From assembly GCF_035515035.1 (NCBI RefSeq), contig NZ_DATJCA010000068.1, forward strand, positions 1-64,000: 64,000 bases of DNA, read 5' to 3'. The notes beneath the pieces are model-generated. The model searched no databases, had not been told where the DNA came from, and was given only the letters and a program-made list of their open reading frames with translations. Made by a program: the position numbers and the translations under genes. Origin of the DNA: Gelidibacter sp035515035. GTDB taxonomy: Bacteria; Bacteroidota; Bacteroidia; Flavobacteriales; Flavobacteriaceae. Shown piece by piece: positions 34,037 through 43,100 of the stretch (its first letter is position 1; every line of letters begins with the position of its first letter).

Positions 34037-34309
34037 TTAAAAGTCTTGATTTTTATTGAGAAATCGATACACCAAAACACCGTCAGGTTTTGGAATATAG
34101 TGAATAGAGTAATTAAACTGATCGAATGACACTATCCTGATATCTCTATACCGTACCTGAAAGGCATATGGAAATTGCAGCACTAAGTCTAATTGCTTAT
34201 CTATATCTTTCCTAAAAGCGTCTTCCTTCTCTAAAAACTCCATGAAACATTTAGCCTTATGAAGTTCTATTCTGGCCTCTTCTGAAAACCTCACGATTTT
34301 AACGCCCAT
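34037..34309 (-). CDS. RelE/ParE-family toxin
   Basis: A 90-residue protein with the RelE/ParE fold pattern: FSEEARIELHKAKCFMEF at the start, long helix, then VRYRDIRIVSFDQFNYSIHYIP and VLVYRFLNKNQ strands. ParE-like members poison gyrase and RelE-like ones cut mRNA; the sequence does not decide. It overlaps the antitoxin gene by 11 nt, the normal order antitoxin then toxin. Confidence 0.8.
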   Translation of the reverse strand: MGVKIVRFSEEARIELHKAKCFMEFLEKEDAFRKDIDKQLDLVLQFPYAFQVRYRDIRIVSFDQFNYSIHYIPKPDGVLVYRFLNKNQDF

Positions 34310-34544
34310 ACTGCGCTTTAATTTCGTCCCAACTATATGTTTTCAATTCTCCTTTGTCATCCCTATGAATCATATCATCCATCATCTTTTTATACTCTTC
34401 AGATGGCTCACTATAGCGTATGGCAGTATCTTCTAAGGTGTATTCAATGTAGTTTTTTAAAGAGCGTTTTTGAAGTTTCGCCTGTTTCTCTAAGATCTCA
34501 ATGGTCTTATTGTCCAATTCGATCAGTTTTTTTGTCTTGCCCAT
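34299..34544 (-). CDS. antitoxin of the RelE/ParE pair
   Basis: An 81-residue protein, first gene of the toxin-antitoxin pair. The N-terminal 45 residues (KLIELDNKTIEILEKQAKLQKRS and a following helix) look like a ribbon-helix-helix type DNA-binding unit, and the acidic C-terminal half (SEPSEEYKKMMDDMIHRDDKGEL) would wrap the toxin. I do not place it in a named family. Confidence 0.75.
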   Translation of the reverse strand: MGKTKKLIELDNKTIEILEKQAKLQKRSLKNYIEYTLEDTAIRYSEPSEEYKKMMDDMIHRDDKGELKTYSWDEIKAQYGR

Positions 34545-34880
34545 GATATATAGATTTTATATAAAAAATATCAATATCAAGTTCAAATATATATCACGAT
34601 TATAAACCTGGCACTTCTAAATTCTGACGAAATCTAAAACAGAACGTGAGAATTTTCCAGAACTCTAAATTATCATTCTTGAAATAAAACCTAACAAACT
34701 GAAAGACTGCTATGTGAAATAGACGGTAAAGTTTACCAGAAAACACAATGTTATTCATGTTCCAGATAGCCATCGGGACGTAGTTAAAACATTTATCTAG
34801 GATAAAGTAACTACTAAGAAATTGAAGAGTTTTAGTCTTTAACTAGATAATAAAACCGAATATTCTTCTAAGCTTCTATT
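34545..34880. other. gap without a recognisable gene
   Basis: These 336 nt lie between the antitoxin start and the stop of the flavoprotein gene, so they hold the toxin-antitoxin promoter and the flavoprotein 3' region. I see a GATAGCCATCGGGA half-palindrome near 34766 and nothing else I can support. Confidence 0.6.
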
Positions 34881-36104
34881 TCAAATCGCTTTAGAAACAA
34901 GGTAAGCGCCGGTCCATGCATTCTGAAAATTGAAGCCTCCCGTTACTGCGTCCACATTGATGACTTCACCGGCAAAATAAAGATTCTTATGTAATTTGCT
35001 TTCAAAGGTTTTAAAGTTCACTTCTTTAAGCTCAACGCCTCCGGCAGTTACAAATTCCTCTTTAAAAGTACTTTTTCCATCCACTTGAAACACGGCTTGC
35101 GTCAGTTGGGAAGATAAATTTTCCAACTGATGCCTGTTCAAATCTGCCCAACGGGTTTCCTGATCCATTCCTGAAGCTTGAATCAATTTGTGCCAAAGGC
35201 GTTTTGGCAAATCAAACTGTGCCGATTTAAATACGGTTTTCTTGGCGAGCTCTTGTTTTAGGTTTTTTAAATTTTCCAAACAATCGTCAAAGGACTGTTT
35301 AATGAAGTTTATTTCAATTTCAAATTTATAGTCTCGTTTGGCAAGTTCAATGGCACCATAAGCTGAAAGTTTCAAAATGGCAGGTGCACTCATACCTACA
35401 TGGGTAATGAGCAATGGCCCTTCAGAAAATAATTCGGAGCCAACAACTTTTACTTCTACATTTTGCGCCACTACGCCCGGAATATCTTTAATCCGATCAT
35501 CTTTAATATTAAAAGTAAACAGCGATGGTACAGCGGGTGAAATACTATGGCCCAAACCTTCTAATAATTTCCATATTTTAGGATTGCTGCCGGTGGCAAT
35601 AACAAGTTTATTGCAGTAGAATAATCCCGACTGTGTTTCTACTTTAAAATGATGATCAACATCGTTGGTATCATCCCTAAGCGCTATCTGTTTGACACTT
35701 TCATTGTATAGTACCTCAACCTTATGTTTTTTGGCTTCGTTTAAGAAACAATCGATGATGGTTTGTGAAGAATCTGTGATAGGAAACATCCGGCCATCGT
35801 CTTCAATTTTAAGCATGACGCCCCGTTTTTCGAACCATTCTATAGTATCTCCCGTCATGAATTGATGAAAAGGGCCCAACAATTCTTTTTCACCTCTCGG
35901 ATAATTCAACACCAATTCTGAAGGGACAAATTCCGCATGCGTCACGTTGCAGCGACCTCCACCGGAAACTTTTACTTTTTGGAGCCCTTCTTTCCCGCGC
36001 TCGAGTATAGCAACTTTTAAATTAGGGTGACGCTCTGCAATATTGATGGCCGCGAAGAAACCAGCAGCGCCACCTCCAATGATAATGATATCTTTTACGT
36101 TCAT
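34881..36104 (-). CDS. HI0933-family flavoprotein (BaiN/RdsA-like NAD(P)/FAD oxidoreductase)
   Basis: A 407-residue flavoprotein. FAD motif GGGAAGFFAAI at residues 9-19, VSGGGRCNVTH at about 47-57, and the family-typical C-terminus FAGEVINVDAVTGGFNFQNAWTGAYL. Members reduce unsaturated or unknown substrates; the physiological role in most bacteria is unknown. The ATG overlaps the stop of GDPD by 4 nt (ATGA). Confidence 0.88.
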   Translation of the reverse strand: MNVKDIIIIGGGAAGFFAAINIAERHPNLKVAILERGKEGLQKVKVSGGGRCNVTHAEFVPSELVLNYPRGEKELLGPFHQFMTGDTIEWFEKRGVMLKIEDDGRMFPITDSSQTIIDCFLNEAKKHKVEVLYNESVKQIALRDDTNDVDHHFKVETQSGLFYCNKLVIATGSNPKIWKLLEGLGHSISPAVPSLFTFNIKDDRIKDIPGVVAQNVEVKVVGSELFSEGPLLITHVGMSAPAILKLSAYGAIELAKRDYKFEIEINFIKQSFDDCLENLKNLKQELAKKTVFKSAQFDLPKRLWHKLIQASGMDQETRWADLNRHQLENLSSQLTQAVFQVDGKSTFKEEFVTAGGVELKEVNFKTFESKLHKNLYFAGEVINVDAVTGGFNFQNAWTGAYLVSKAI

Positions 36105-36889
36105 AATTTATCAGGATAATCTGAAATGATTCCATCAACCCCGAAAGTTTTCATAAGCGCAATGCTTTCAACAGTATTAACGGTCCAAGTATTGACTTTA
36201 TATCCTGATTTTTGAAATTGTTTTACATTATTATGATCCAACAACATATAATGGGGATGGATGGCCGTAGCCTTAATAGTTCTGGCGAAATCAGCAGCTG
36301 AATCAAGATCGGATTCAGTCAAAACGGCTAAAGGGATATTCATGTTGATACTATAAACGCTTTTCAATGCATCATAGTTAAAGCTGGACACGATAAAATC
36401 ATCAAATTTCCAACCCTTTGTTTCGGTATATAATTGGATGCTTTTACAGGTTTCGAATGCTGTTCCATTTCCTTTAAGCTCAATATTCAGTATGCATTTT
36501 TTATCGATGAGGTCTAAAACTTCCAATAAGGTCGGAATTTCAAATTGGCCATTAATTTTTAATGATTTGAGCTCGTCAAGAGATTTCATGGCAATTTCGC
36601 CAGTGCCATCCGTCAATCTTTCCAAAGTAAAGTCATGATAAACTACCAATTCTCCGGTTTGACATAAATGCACGTCGATCTCGATACCGTCAACACCAAA
36701 ATCCATTGCCTTTTGAATGGACTCTAACGTGTTTTCAGCAATATGTCCTTTGGCACCTCTATGGCCGATTTTTAAGGGTTGATTCACAATTGGTAATGTT
36801 TCTTTTTTCAGTTGTTTCCCGCCTCCGCAAAAGCTACGGACGGGCAAGCTTATTTCTTGGCCCTCTATTTCCTCATTGGAATTTGACAT
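36101..36889 (-). CDS. glycerophosphodiester phosphodiesterase
   Basis: A GDPD-family TIM barrel that hydrolyses glycerophosphodiesters. Catalytic landmarks: IGHRGAKGHIAENT (His43, Arg44), DGIEIDVHLCQTGELVVYHD (Glu, Asp, His) and the later IELKGNG. The first about 34 residues are not family-like, and residues 14-27 are encoded by a dispersed repeat (36815-36851) also found at 11263-11299. Either the repeat inserted in frame into the 5' end or the real start is the GTG at 36787-36785. No secretion signal is visible. Coupled to the downstream flavoprotein. Confidence 0.85.
   Translation of the reverse strand: MSNSNEEIEGQEISLPVRSFCGGGKQLKKETLPIVNQPLKIGHRGAKGHIAENTLESIQKAMDFGVDGIEIDVHLCQTGELVVYHDFTLERLTDGTGEIAMKSLDELKSLKINGQFEIPTLLEVLDLIDKKCILNIELKGNGTAFETCKSIQLYTETKGWKFDDFIVSSFNYDALKSVYSINMNIPLAVLTESDLDSAADFARTIKATAIHPHYMLLDHNNVKQFQKSGYKVNTWTVNTVESIALMKTFGVDGIISDYPDKL
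36815..36851. repeat. dispersed CCCGCC...GACGGG repeat, copy 2, inside GDPD
   Basis: TTTCCCGCCTCCGCAAA followed by AGCTACGGACGGGCAAG. It matches 11263-11299 closely and is read in the minus-strand frame of GDPD. Confidence 0.7.
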
Positions 36890-36903
36890 TCGGCATTAAG
36901 GTT

Positions 36904-37767
36904 TTATCCTTTCGGTCTCAATAATCCCTCTTGTGCTACAGATGCGATGAGCTTCCCATCTCTGGTAAAGATATTTCCTTTGGCAAGTCCTCTGGCACCT
37001 GAGGCATTGGGCGACTCGATGGCATATAGCAACCAATCATCAAAATCAAAATCCCTAAAATACCACATAGAATGGTCTAAACTAGCGGTTTGCGTGTTTC
37101 CCCAATGCGCTTTACTAGCATGACGGTTCATGACCGTAGCCAAAATATTATAATCTGAAGCATAGGTTAGAATTTGCTGTTTTGTAGCCAAATCAAGATG
37201 AGATGCATCGCCTTTTAGTTTGAACCAAGTATTGGTGAATGCTGGCAAATCTTTTTTATCAAAAGGATTTACAAGCTCCACCGGCTTAAATTCGATAGGT
37301 CGATCGGCTTCCAAAAATCCTTTTGTTTTTTTAGGAATAACTTCTCCAAATTGATCCAAAATTTCTGTCCAACTCATTAACTCTTCCGGCTGTTTTATCG
37401 ACTTATTAATTTCAACTTGATGATTGTAACCGTCTTCTATAATTTGAAAAGAGGCAGAAAGGATAAAAATGGTCAAACCGTTTTGTTCCGCCGTAACACG
37501 TCTTACAGAAAAACTTCCGCCATCTCTGATGATACTAACATTATAAACGATGGGTACCTCCAAATTTCCTGCTTCCAAAAAGTAAGAATGCATGGAGTGG
37601 AGCACACGCTTATTGGTAATAGTTCTCGTGGCCGCATTGATAGCTTGAGCCAAAACTTGACCCCCAAACACATTAGGACTTCCTACAAAACTACTAACAC
37701 CTTCAAATTGCGTTGGCGTGATTTCTTTTAAAGCAATGAGTTCAATTAGCTCTTGAACATTAGTCAT
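36904..37767 (-). CDS. acyl-CoA thioesterase II (TesB-like)
   Basis: A 287-residue double hot-dog protein. FVGSPNVFGGQVLAQAINAA at the start, LHSMHSYFLEAG with the family's His-Ser-Tyr-Phe pattern, and ASLDHSMWYFRDFDFDDWLLY in the second hot-dog with the catalytic-type Asp. It ends with NIFTRDGKLIASVAQEGLLR, the TesB signature. It hydrolyses acyl-CoA to fatty acid and CoA. It is 14 nt upstream of GDPD, so lipid turnover is a common theme. Confidence 0.9.
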   Translation of the reverse strand: MTNVQELIELIALKEITPTQFEGVSSFVGSPNVFGGQVLAQAINAATRTITNKRVLHSMHSYFLEAGNLEVPIVYNVSIIRDGGSFSVRRVTAEQNGLTIFILSASFQIIEDGYNHQVEINKSIKQPEELMSWTEILDQFGEVIPKKTKGFLEADRPIEFKPVELVNPFDKKDLPAFTNTWFKLKGDASHLDLATKQQILTYASDYNILATVMNRHASKAHWGNTQTASLDHSMWYFRDFDFDDWLLYAIESPNASGARGLAKGNIFTRDGKLIASVAQEGLLRPKG

Positions 37768-37832
37768 ATGATGTATTTTTTAAGCTTTTTCAAAGGTACC
37801 CAAATGAACCTAAAAAGGAAACTAGAACTCTC

Positions 37833-39149
37833 TTAAATCGTAAAATCTGAATTATTTAAAGATTTAAGCTTGGACATTAAATTTTCTATGATGGATAAAT
37901 CGGCGTCATTTTTTTGATTTTCAAGGGCATCTTGATACAAATTTCTGATTTCCTTTAGAATGGTTTTTTTGTAATCTTGATCAGAATCAAGAGCTTGTTG
38001 CAACAAATACTCTAACATCATGAATAGTTTTTGAACTACAATAATATCGTGCTTACAATACGTACGCATTGCCGCCATAACGCTGTACATCAGTGTTTCA
38101 AAAGTCACCGTTTTAATACTTACATAGGCATTATCATCGTCATCAAACAAATAGCTGCTATCCCTTTTTTTCATCCGAAGTGAAAACAATTCCGTCATAT
38201 AATCAATGGCATTAATAGCTGTCCCTGGATCATTAATACCAGGCGACATGGCTTTCAAGGCTATTTCTGTGATTTGCTTAAACGCCAAGACATAATTTTC
38301 CTCTACAAGCTCATTCTTTGAAAAATGAAAACATTCCAACACATTGGTAATGGCATCGTCATCCAATTGGGCTCCAGAATAATTAAGAAGCGGCTGGCCT
38401 TTAAAAACATAGGTGCCCTTAATTTGAATAATTTCAATTTTTACTTCTTTTTCTTTTGCAAATTCAGCTAAGGAATTTAAGCTCACATCTTGAAAATATC
38501 CAGATTTTGCACATACCACTGCATTCCAATCGGAAGTATCCGGAAACCTGATTTCGGTAGCTTTCTCATTCTCGATAAGTGCACTCAATCGTTGATTTGC
38601 CTTATCGAAAATCTTATCCATAATAGTCCCCACCTGTATTTGTTGCGATATGGAATGGATAAAGTATATAAAAGCAGCCAAACAAACGGTCATGAAGACA
38701 ATGGCCAACAACACTGAAAATCCAGGAAGTTGGTATTTATCACCATGCGGTGTTATAGAAACCAAAGTGAAGATGCAGTATAACAATGTGGAATTGTAAA
38801 TCCCTAAAATAATCTGATGTCTTCGGTTCGATATCAGCCCTGGAAGTAGACGTGGCGAAAAATTACTAGACGCCTGATTGAGCAAGATCATGACCAAAGA
38901 AAAGCTGAAAACCATAATAGAGATCAAACCGCCGATAAAAGTGGTCAAAAGATCTCTTGCCGTATCAATATTGTTAATCACTAATAGCGGTGCGTTTTCA
39001 ATCAAATATTCCGAAACGCCCCAACTTTCAAGATAATACATAAAAAAAGCAAACAACAAACCCACCAAACTGATTAAGGATGGATAGAACGCAATATTGC
39101 TCTCCAACTTGACAATATATTCCAGAAGATTGTAAAGATGCTTTTTCAT
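37833..39149 (-). CDS. DUF2254 membrane protein
   Basis: A 438-residue inner-membrane protein with four N-terminal helices (residues about 18-40, 65-90, 110-130, 137-165), then a cytosolic part. The SFSLVMILLNQASSNFSPRLL and MSPGINDPGTAINAIDYM blocks are the usual DUF2254 signatures. Function unknown. It is 39 nt downstream of the large phosphoesterase/barrel gene, so both may be one transcript. Confidence 0.85.
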   Translation of the reverse strand: MKKHLYNLLEYIVKLESNIAFYPSLISLVGLLFAFFMYYLESWGVSEYLIENAPLLVINNIDTARDLLTTFIGGLISIMVFSFSLVMILLNQASSNFSPRLLPGLISNRRHQIILGIYNSTLLYCIFTLVSITPHGDKYQLPGFSVLLAIVFMTVCLAAFIYFIHSISQQIQVGTIMDKIFDKANQRLSALIENEKATEIRFPDTSDWNAVVCAKSGYFQDVSLNSLAEFAKEKEVKIEIIQIKGTYVFKGQPLLNYSGAQLDDDAITNVLECFHFSKNELVEENYVLAFKQITEIALKAMSPGINDPGTAINAIDYMTELFSLRMKKRDSSYLFDDDDNAYVSIKTVTFETLMYSVMAAMRTYCKHDIIVVQKLFMMLEYLLQQALDSDQDYKKTILKEIRNLYQDALENQKNDADLSIIENLMSKLKSLNNSDFTI

Positions 39150-39188
39150 AATTTAATTTAATGATTGCCCGTTTGGTAATAGGACTTT

Positions 39189-42100
39189 TTAAAAATTAAA
39201 ACCGAGACCAAAGGAAAATCGCGATCCATCTTCGCCAGTAAATAAATTGATTGTTCCTGATAACGATTTAGCCGCTGTAATTCTCAGGCCTCCTCCATAA
39301 TCGTTATGCCATTTACTGGAGTAATCACCTTTCATCCAAACCCTTCCTAGATCTCCCCCGGCAAAGATGGTGATTTGCAAAGGTAATAATCGTGTTCTTA
39401 TGGACGGAAAACTATAACGCACATCTGCACTTGTTACCAGGGCGTTTTTTCCTGTAAACCGTTCTGCCCTGTAACCTCTCAGTCCCGATTCGCCGCCAAT
39501 ATTTGCTGCCTGATAGAAAAGAAAGTTATTTCCAAATCGGAACTGGGCGCGTACATCCGTCTTGAGCACCAAGGTGTTATCTTTGGTCAGGGCGTTATAG
39601 AAACCAATATTGGAATTGAGATACCCATACACCTCATCAATATCCTGCAGATTGGTTTTGGCACCCATATTTAAATTAAAAACCATGCCTTTACTGGGAT
39701 TGATTCGGTTGTCGGCCGCAAAGTAGTCATACTCAGCCTCCAATGCCCCAAAATAATGCCTTTCATAATACTCTTCATTAGTTGCGGGCTGTAAAGTAGT
39801 TATAAACCGATCGGGAGAATCGTCTAATTGAATGCCTTCAAAAATGGCTCTGAAACCATAATCACTACCAAATGCTGAACGCTTGACTATACCAATCTGA
39901 CCACTATAGAGACTTTGTTTAACACGGTTAAAGTCATAATTATCGGCATCATATACCGTTTCATTGCCATAACCAAAAAAATTGGTCGTGTAAGTTGGGG
40001 TTGTAAATGCACCTCCAACGTTCAAATTCCAGTCTAAGAAGAAATTCGCAAATTCCCCTTCATAATCTAATCTAAATCCATTGGTACCGAAAGCATATTG
40101 CGCATCAATAGCGTGTTGTTGCGAATATGGATTGCGCTGAAATCCGTTAACCGTATAGACTGCCGAAGCGCCCAACAAAACACCAACGTCAGGATTGACA
40201 CTCAAGCCTGGTGTCATTGAGAATGTTTTTGTTCGGGTTTTTTCGAAATTATAGACGTTCAAATTATAGACATCTGTAAATTTAACGGTCGCCCCACCTT
40301 TTTCTACAATGGTATTCTCTTTCGATTTATGGTCATAAATCTTAATTCTTTTACCGTTTTTAATATCGTAAACATCGTGACCTTGGCCACCCACGATCCG
40401 CGTAAAAATTAACTGTTTGCCTTTCCCATTGACTTCAAAATGATCGTCGCCATTCAATCCATAAATCCAAAGTTCCTTGGTTTCATTACTATCATAGGTG
40501 CGATCAAGAAATGGTTCATGGATAGCACCATTATGGAGTCTTGAAATTTTCACTTGCGTTAAGCCATTATCAAGTCTGGTAATTTCAAAGTGGTCGTCCT
40601 TATCTGTTCCGGTCAATACAACCAATTCATTTAAGTAGTCATAATATCGCGTCGCAATATCCTCTAAATTCCCTCTTCGCCCTTTTAACTTTATTTTGAT
40701 GTCATCAATGATACTGTCTTGTACTTCAACAGGAATATTTTGAAAAGCTTCCTCTACGACATTATCTGTAATGTTTTCTTGAAGAAACTGGGCTTGTTTT
40801 AACCACGTCTCCCTTCCAGATTGTTGTAAGAGCGCCCGATCAAGTTTTACACCTGCGCTATTCATCCATTTTATATCGTCCAGAGTTTCATCATATACCT
40901 GGAGTTGGCGTGAAGATCCCGAAATAATTTTTACGAGATCCAACAAAACCCCGTCAAAATTTGAAAACACTTGATCCCGATGCCTTGGAATGGGTTTATA
41001 GACCCTATCTCCGTTTTCCTGGTTAAATCGCGCCCACCGCCACTGATCTTGATGCCGGTCCCAATCACCTACAAGCATATCAAATAATCGGGCCCTGACA
41101 TACGCATTTTCATCAATTTTATATTTTTCATCTTCCCTCACTTTTTCAAGAATATCGTAGGTACTTTCTATATCATCAGCAAATCCAAAATTACGTTCGT
41201 CGGTATAGGTTTCCTCAGGTCGCTCTTCTATCATATATAACTGACCCCCGTATTCCGTGTTGAATTCACCCAGATAATGATGCTTTGGAATGTAAAATAT
41301 TTTTGGATTGGTATGGTATATTTTGGCAGCATCAGATAAATCCGGAATTGCCATAAACGCATACGGATGCGCAGAAGTATAAAAATCTAAAATGAGACTT
41401 TCAATTTCTGTTTGCTCATAAGTATCAGGGATATAAGAGTTTTTGGAAAGTATCTTTTCTAAATATTGCGTACTGCTTTTACGCAATGCCCTCATGTTCA
41501 ATTCTCTTCCATCTTCCGTTTGGAGTCGTAAAGATTTGGCTTGGTGCCCACCTCCGGACCGCAGGACTTTAAGCCCTCCGTAAAGGGTGTCTAAAGTTGC
41601 TACAGGCACTTTTATAGGCGTACTGTAAACCTCCCGATAGTCTTCTCCTAAAAGTAATGTGTATAATGGCGATGGATCTGTTTCGTCATTAGAATAAATG
41701 GGAACTTCAACCTCATTCGGAAAAGATTCCGGTAAGATTGATGTATCAAAGGTTTTTTTAGGCGGATACACTTCCTTTTGAAACAATAAATGAGGTTTGT
41801 TGTTTTCGGCACCAAAATATTGTACCCAAGAGCTGCCATCCTTAAACACGGTTAGCACAGCAAAACCTTGAAGACCATAAGCAAACACGCCGTGTTCCTT
41901 TAAATTGACCTGCCCAGTTTTTGAACCAGCACCGGATACAATTTGTTTGATGTTTCCGTTGTCAATGTACTGCAGTGTATGCTCATGGCCAGAGACAAAT
42001 ACAATATTTCCATTTTCAGTTGCCAAATTTTCCAAACGAATCATCAAGTCATTATAAAGTTCATTATACCGATCCTGAATGGAAACACCACCTTGAGCTC

Positions 42101-42890
42101 TTATTTGCGCCACTAAGGATGCCAATCCAGGCATTGGGATTTTTTTCTGAATGGGAAATAAATGTTTTTCTAAAGCAAACTGACCGCCATGGGTGCTGTT
42201 GGTGTACATGGGATGGTGCATCGCAAAGACAATGGTTTTACCTTGCGCATTTTTTATCTCACTCTCTAATTCCAACATGAGACGTTCTCGAGTTTTAATG
42301 ACACAATCGTCATTTATGGTGGGATGATGGTCCCAGTTTTCGAGATACCATTGGGTATCGATGATGATCAGATGAATGGTTTCGCTTACATCAATCGTTT
42401 TGAGAGGACATCCGTTTTCAGGAAAAAAGCTATTTTCATCAAGAGCCTCCTTGATGTACTGTTCTTGCAAGCGCACGCCGGTGACCCCGCCTGAATACCA
42501 TTCGTGATTACCGGGAATAAAGATGCTCTGGCCCTTAAAAGGCTCTACCGCTTTCACTTGGGCATTCAACATGTTTTCGGCGGCACCTCTGTATTTATGT
42601 TCTATATGAGGAAGCCCAGCAGGATAAATATTATCTCCTAAAAATAAGGTGTAATCGTCCTGAGTCTCCTTATCGGAAATAAAATCTTTAAATGCAGTCA
42701 AACCTTGTGACATCCCATTCATGGGAGACAAACCCGCGTCACCAACCAAATAAAAAACCTTGTCCACTTCCTTCTCTGGAAATATATTTTGTTGGTCGTT
42801 TGGATCTAAATATTGTGGTTTATAGGAGGCACAGGCATTAACAAATAAGACAGTTAAAAGAATTAAGGGAAGTTTTTTAAACGTGTTCAT
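39189..42890 (-). CDS. calcineurin-like phosphoesterase with a kinase-like middle region and an Omp85-type barrel
   Basis: A 1,233-residue outer-membrane lipoprotein. The best start is the ATG at 42890, which gives a signal ending in VNACAS (Cys20). Residues 45-350 are a metallophosphoesterase: GDAG, GDN (85-87), GNHEW (127-131), HHPMYT (225-230) and GHEH (301-304). Residues about 430-660 contain a Gly-rich SGGGHQAKSLRL (445-456), GDWDRHQDQWRW (608-619) and RHRDQVF (636-642), which resemble an atypical kinase loop layout. Residues about 880-1233 form a BamA/TamA-like barrel with GGESGLRGYRAERF. It acts at the cell surface or periplasmic face of the outer membrane. The kinase-like reading is inference. 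Confidence 0.85.
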   Translation of the reverse strand: MNTFKKLPLILLTVLFVNACASYKPQYLDPNDQQNIFPEKEVDKVFYLVGDAGLSPMNGMSQGLTAFKDFISDKETQDDYTLFLGDNIYPAGLPHIEHKYRGAAENMLNAQVKAVEPFKGQSIFIPGNHEWYSGGVTGVRLQEQYIKEALDENSFFPENGCPLKTIDVSETIHLIIIDTQWYLENWDHHPTINDDCVIKTRERLMLELESEIKNAQGKTIVFAMHHPMYTNSTHGGQFALEKHLFPIQKKIPMPGLASLVAQIRAQGGVSIQDRYNELYNDLMIRLENLATENGNIVFVSGHEHTLQYIDNGNIKQIVSGAGSKTGQVNLKEHGVFAYGLQGFAVLTVFKDGSSWVQYFGAENNKPHLLFQKEVYPPKKTFDTSILPESFPNEVEVPIYSNDETDPSPLYTLLLGEDYREVYSTPIKVPVATLDTLYGGLKVLRSGGGHQAKSLRLQTEDGRELNMRALRKSSTQYLEKILSKNSYIPDTYEQTEIESLILDFYTSAHPYAFMAIPDLSDAAKIYHTNPKIFYIPKHHYLGEFNTEYGGQLYMIEERPEETYTDERNFGFADDIESTYDILEKVREDEKYKIDENAYVRARLFDMLVGDWDRHQDQWRWARFNQENGDRVYKPIPRHRDQVFSNFDGVLLDLVKIISGSSRQLQVYDETLDDIKWMNSAGVKLDRALLQQSGRETWLKQAQFLQENITDNVVEEAFQNIPVEVQDSIIDDIKIKLKGRRGNLEDIATRYYDYLNELVVLTGTDKDDHFEITRLDNGLTQVKISRLHNGAIHEPFLDRTYDSNETKELWIYGLNGDDHFEVNGKGKQLIFTRIVGGQGHDVYDIKNGKRIKIYDHKSKENTIVEKGGATVKFTDVYNLNVYNFEKTRTKTFSMTPGLSVNPDVGVLLGASAVYTVNGFQRNPYSQQHAIDAQYAFGTNGFRLDYEGEFANFFLDWNLNVGGAFTTPTYTTNFFGYGNETVYDADNYDFNRVKQSLYSGQIGIVKRSAFGSDYGFRAIFEGIQLDDSPDRFITTLQPATNEEYYERHYFGALEAEYDYFAADNRINPSKGMVFNLNMGAKTNLQDIDEVYGYLNSNIGFYNALTKDNTLVLKTDVRAQFRFGNNFLFYQAANIGGESGLRGYRAERFTGKNALVTSADVRYSFPSIRTRLLPLQITIFAGGDLGRVWMKGDYSSKWHNDYGGGLRITAAKSLSGTINLFTGEDGSRFSFGLGFNF

Positions 42891-43100
42891 TAATTTAAAC
42901 TTATTTTTTTTTAAATGTCTTTTCCGATTGCGGTTTAATAGGTAAAAAGAAATAAGTGCTACGTAATTTGGAGGCATTTATATTCACTTATTTCAAGAAT
43001 TTTTATAGAAGGAAATAATTTTTAACAAGAAACATTTCAATTTTATTAGCAACAAATTAATTTATTTACATGACCTTTCAAAATTGCATGTCTTCTTATT

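Noticed and set aside
42891..42977. 29-residue extension of the large phosphoesterase
   Set aside because: It would bury the lipoprotein signal; the ATG at 42890 places the signal at the N-terminus.
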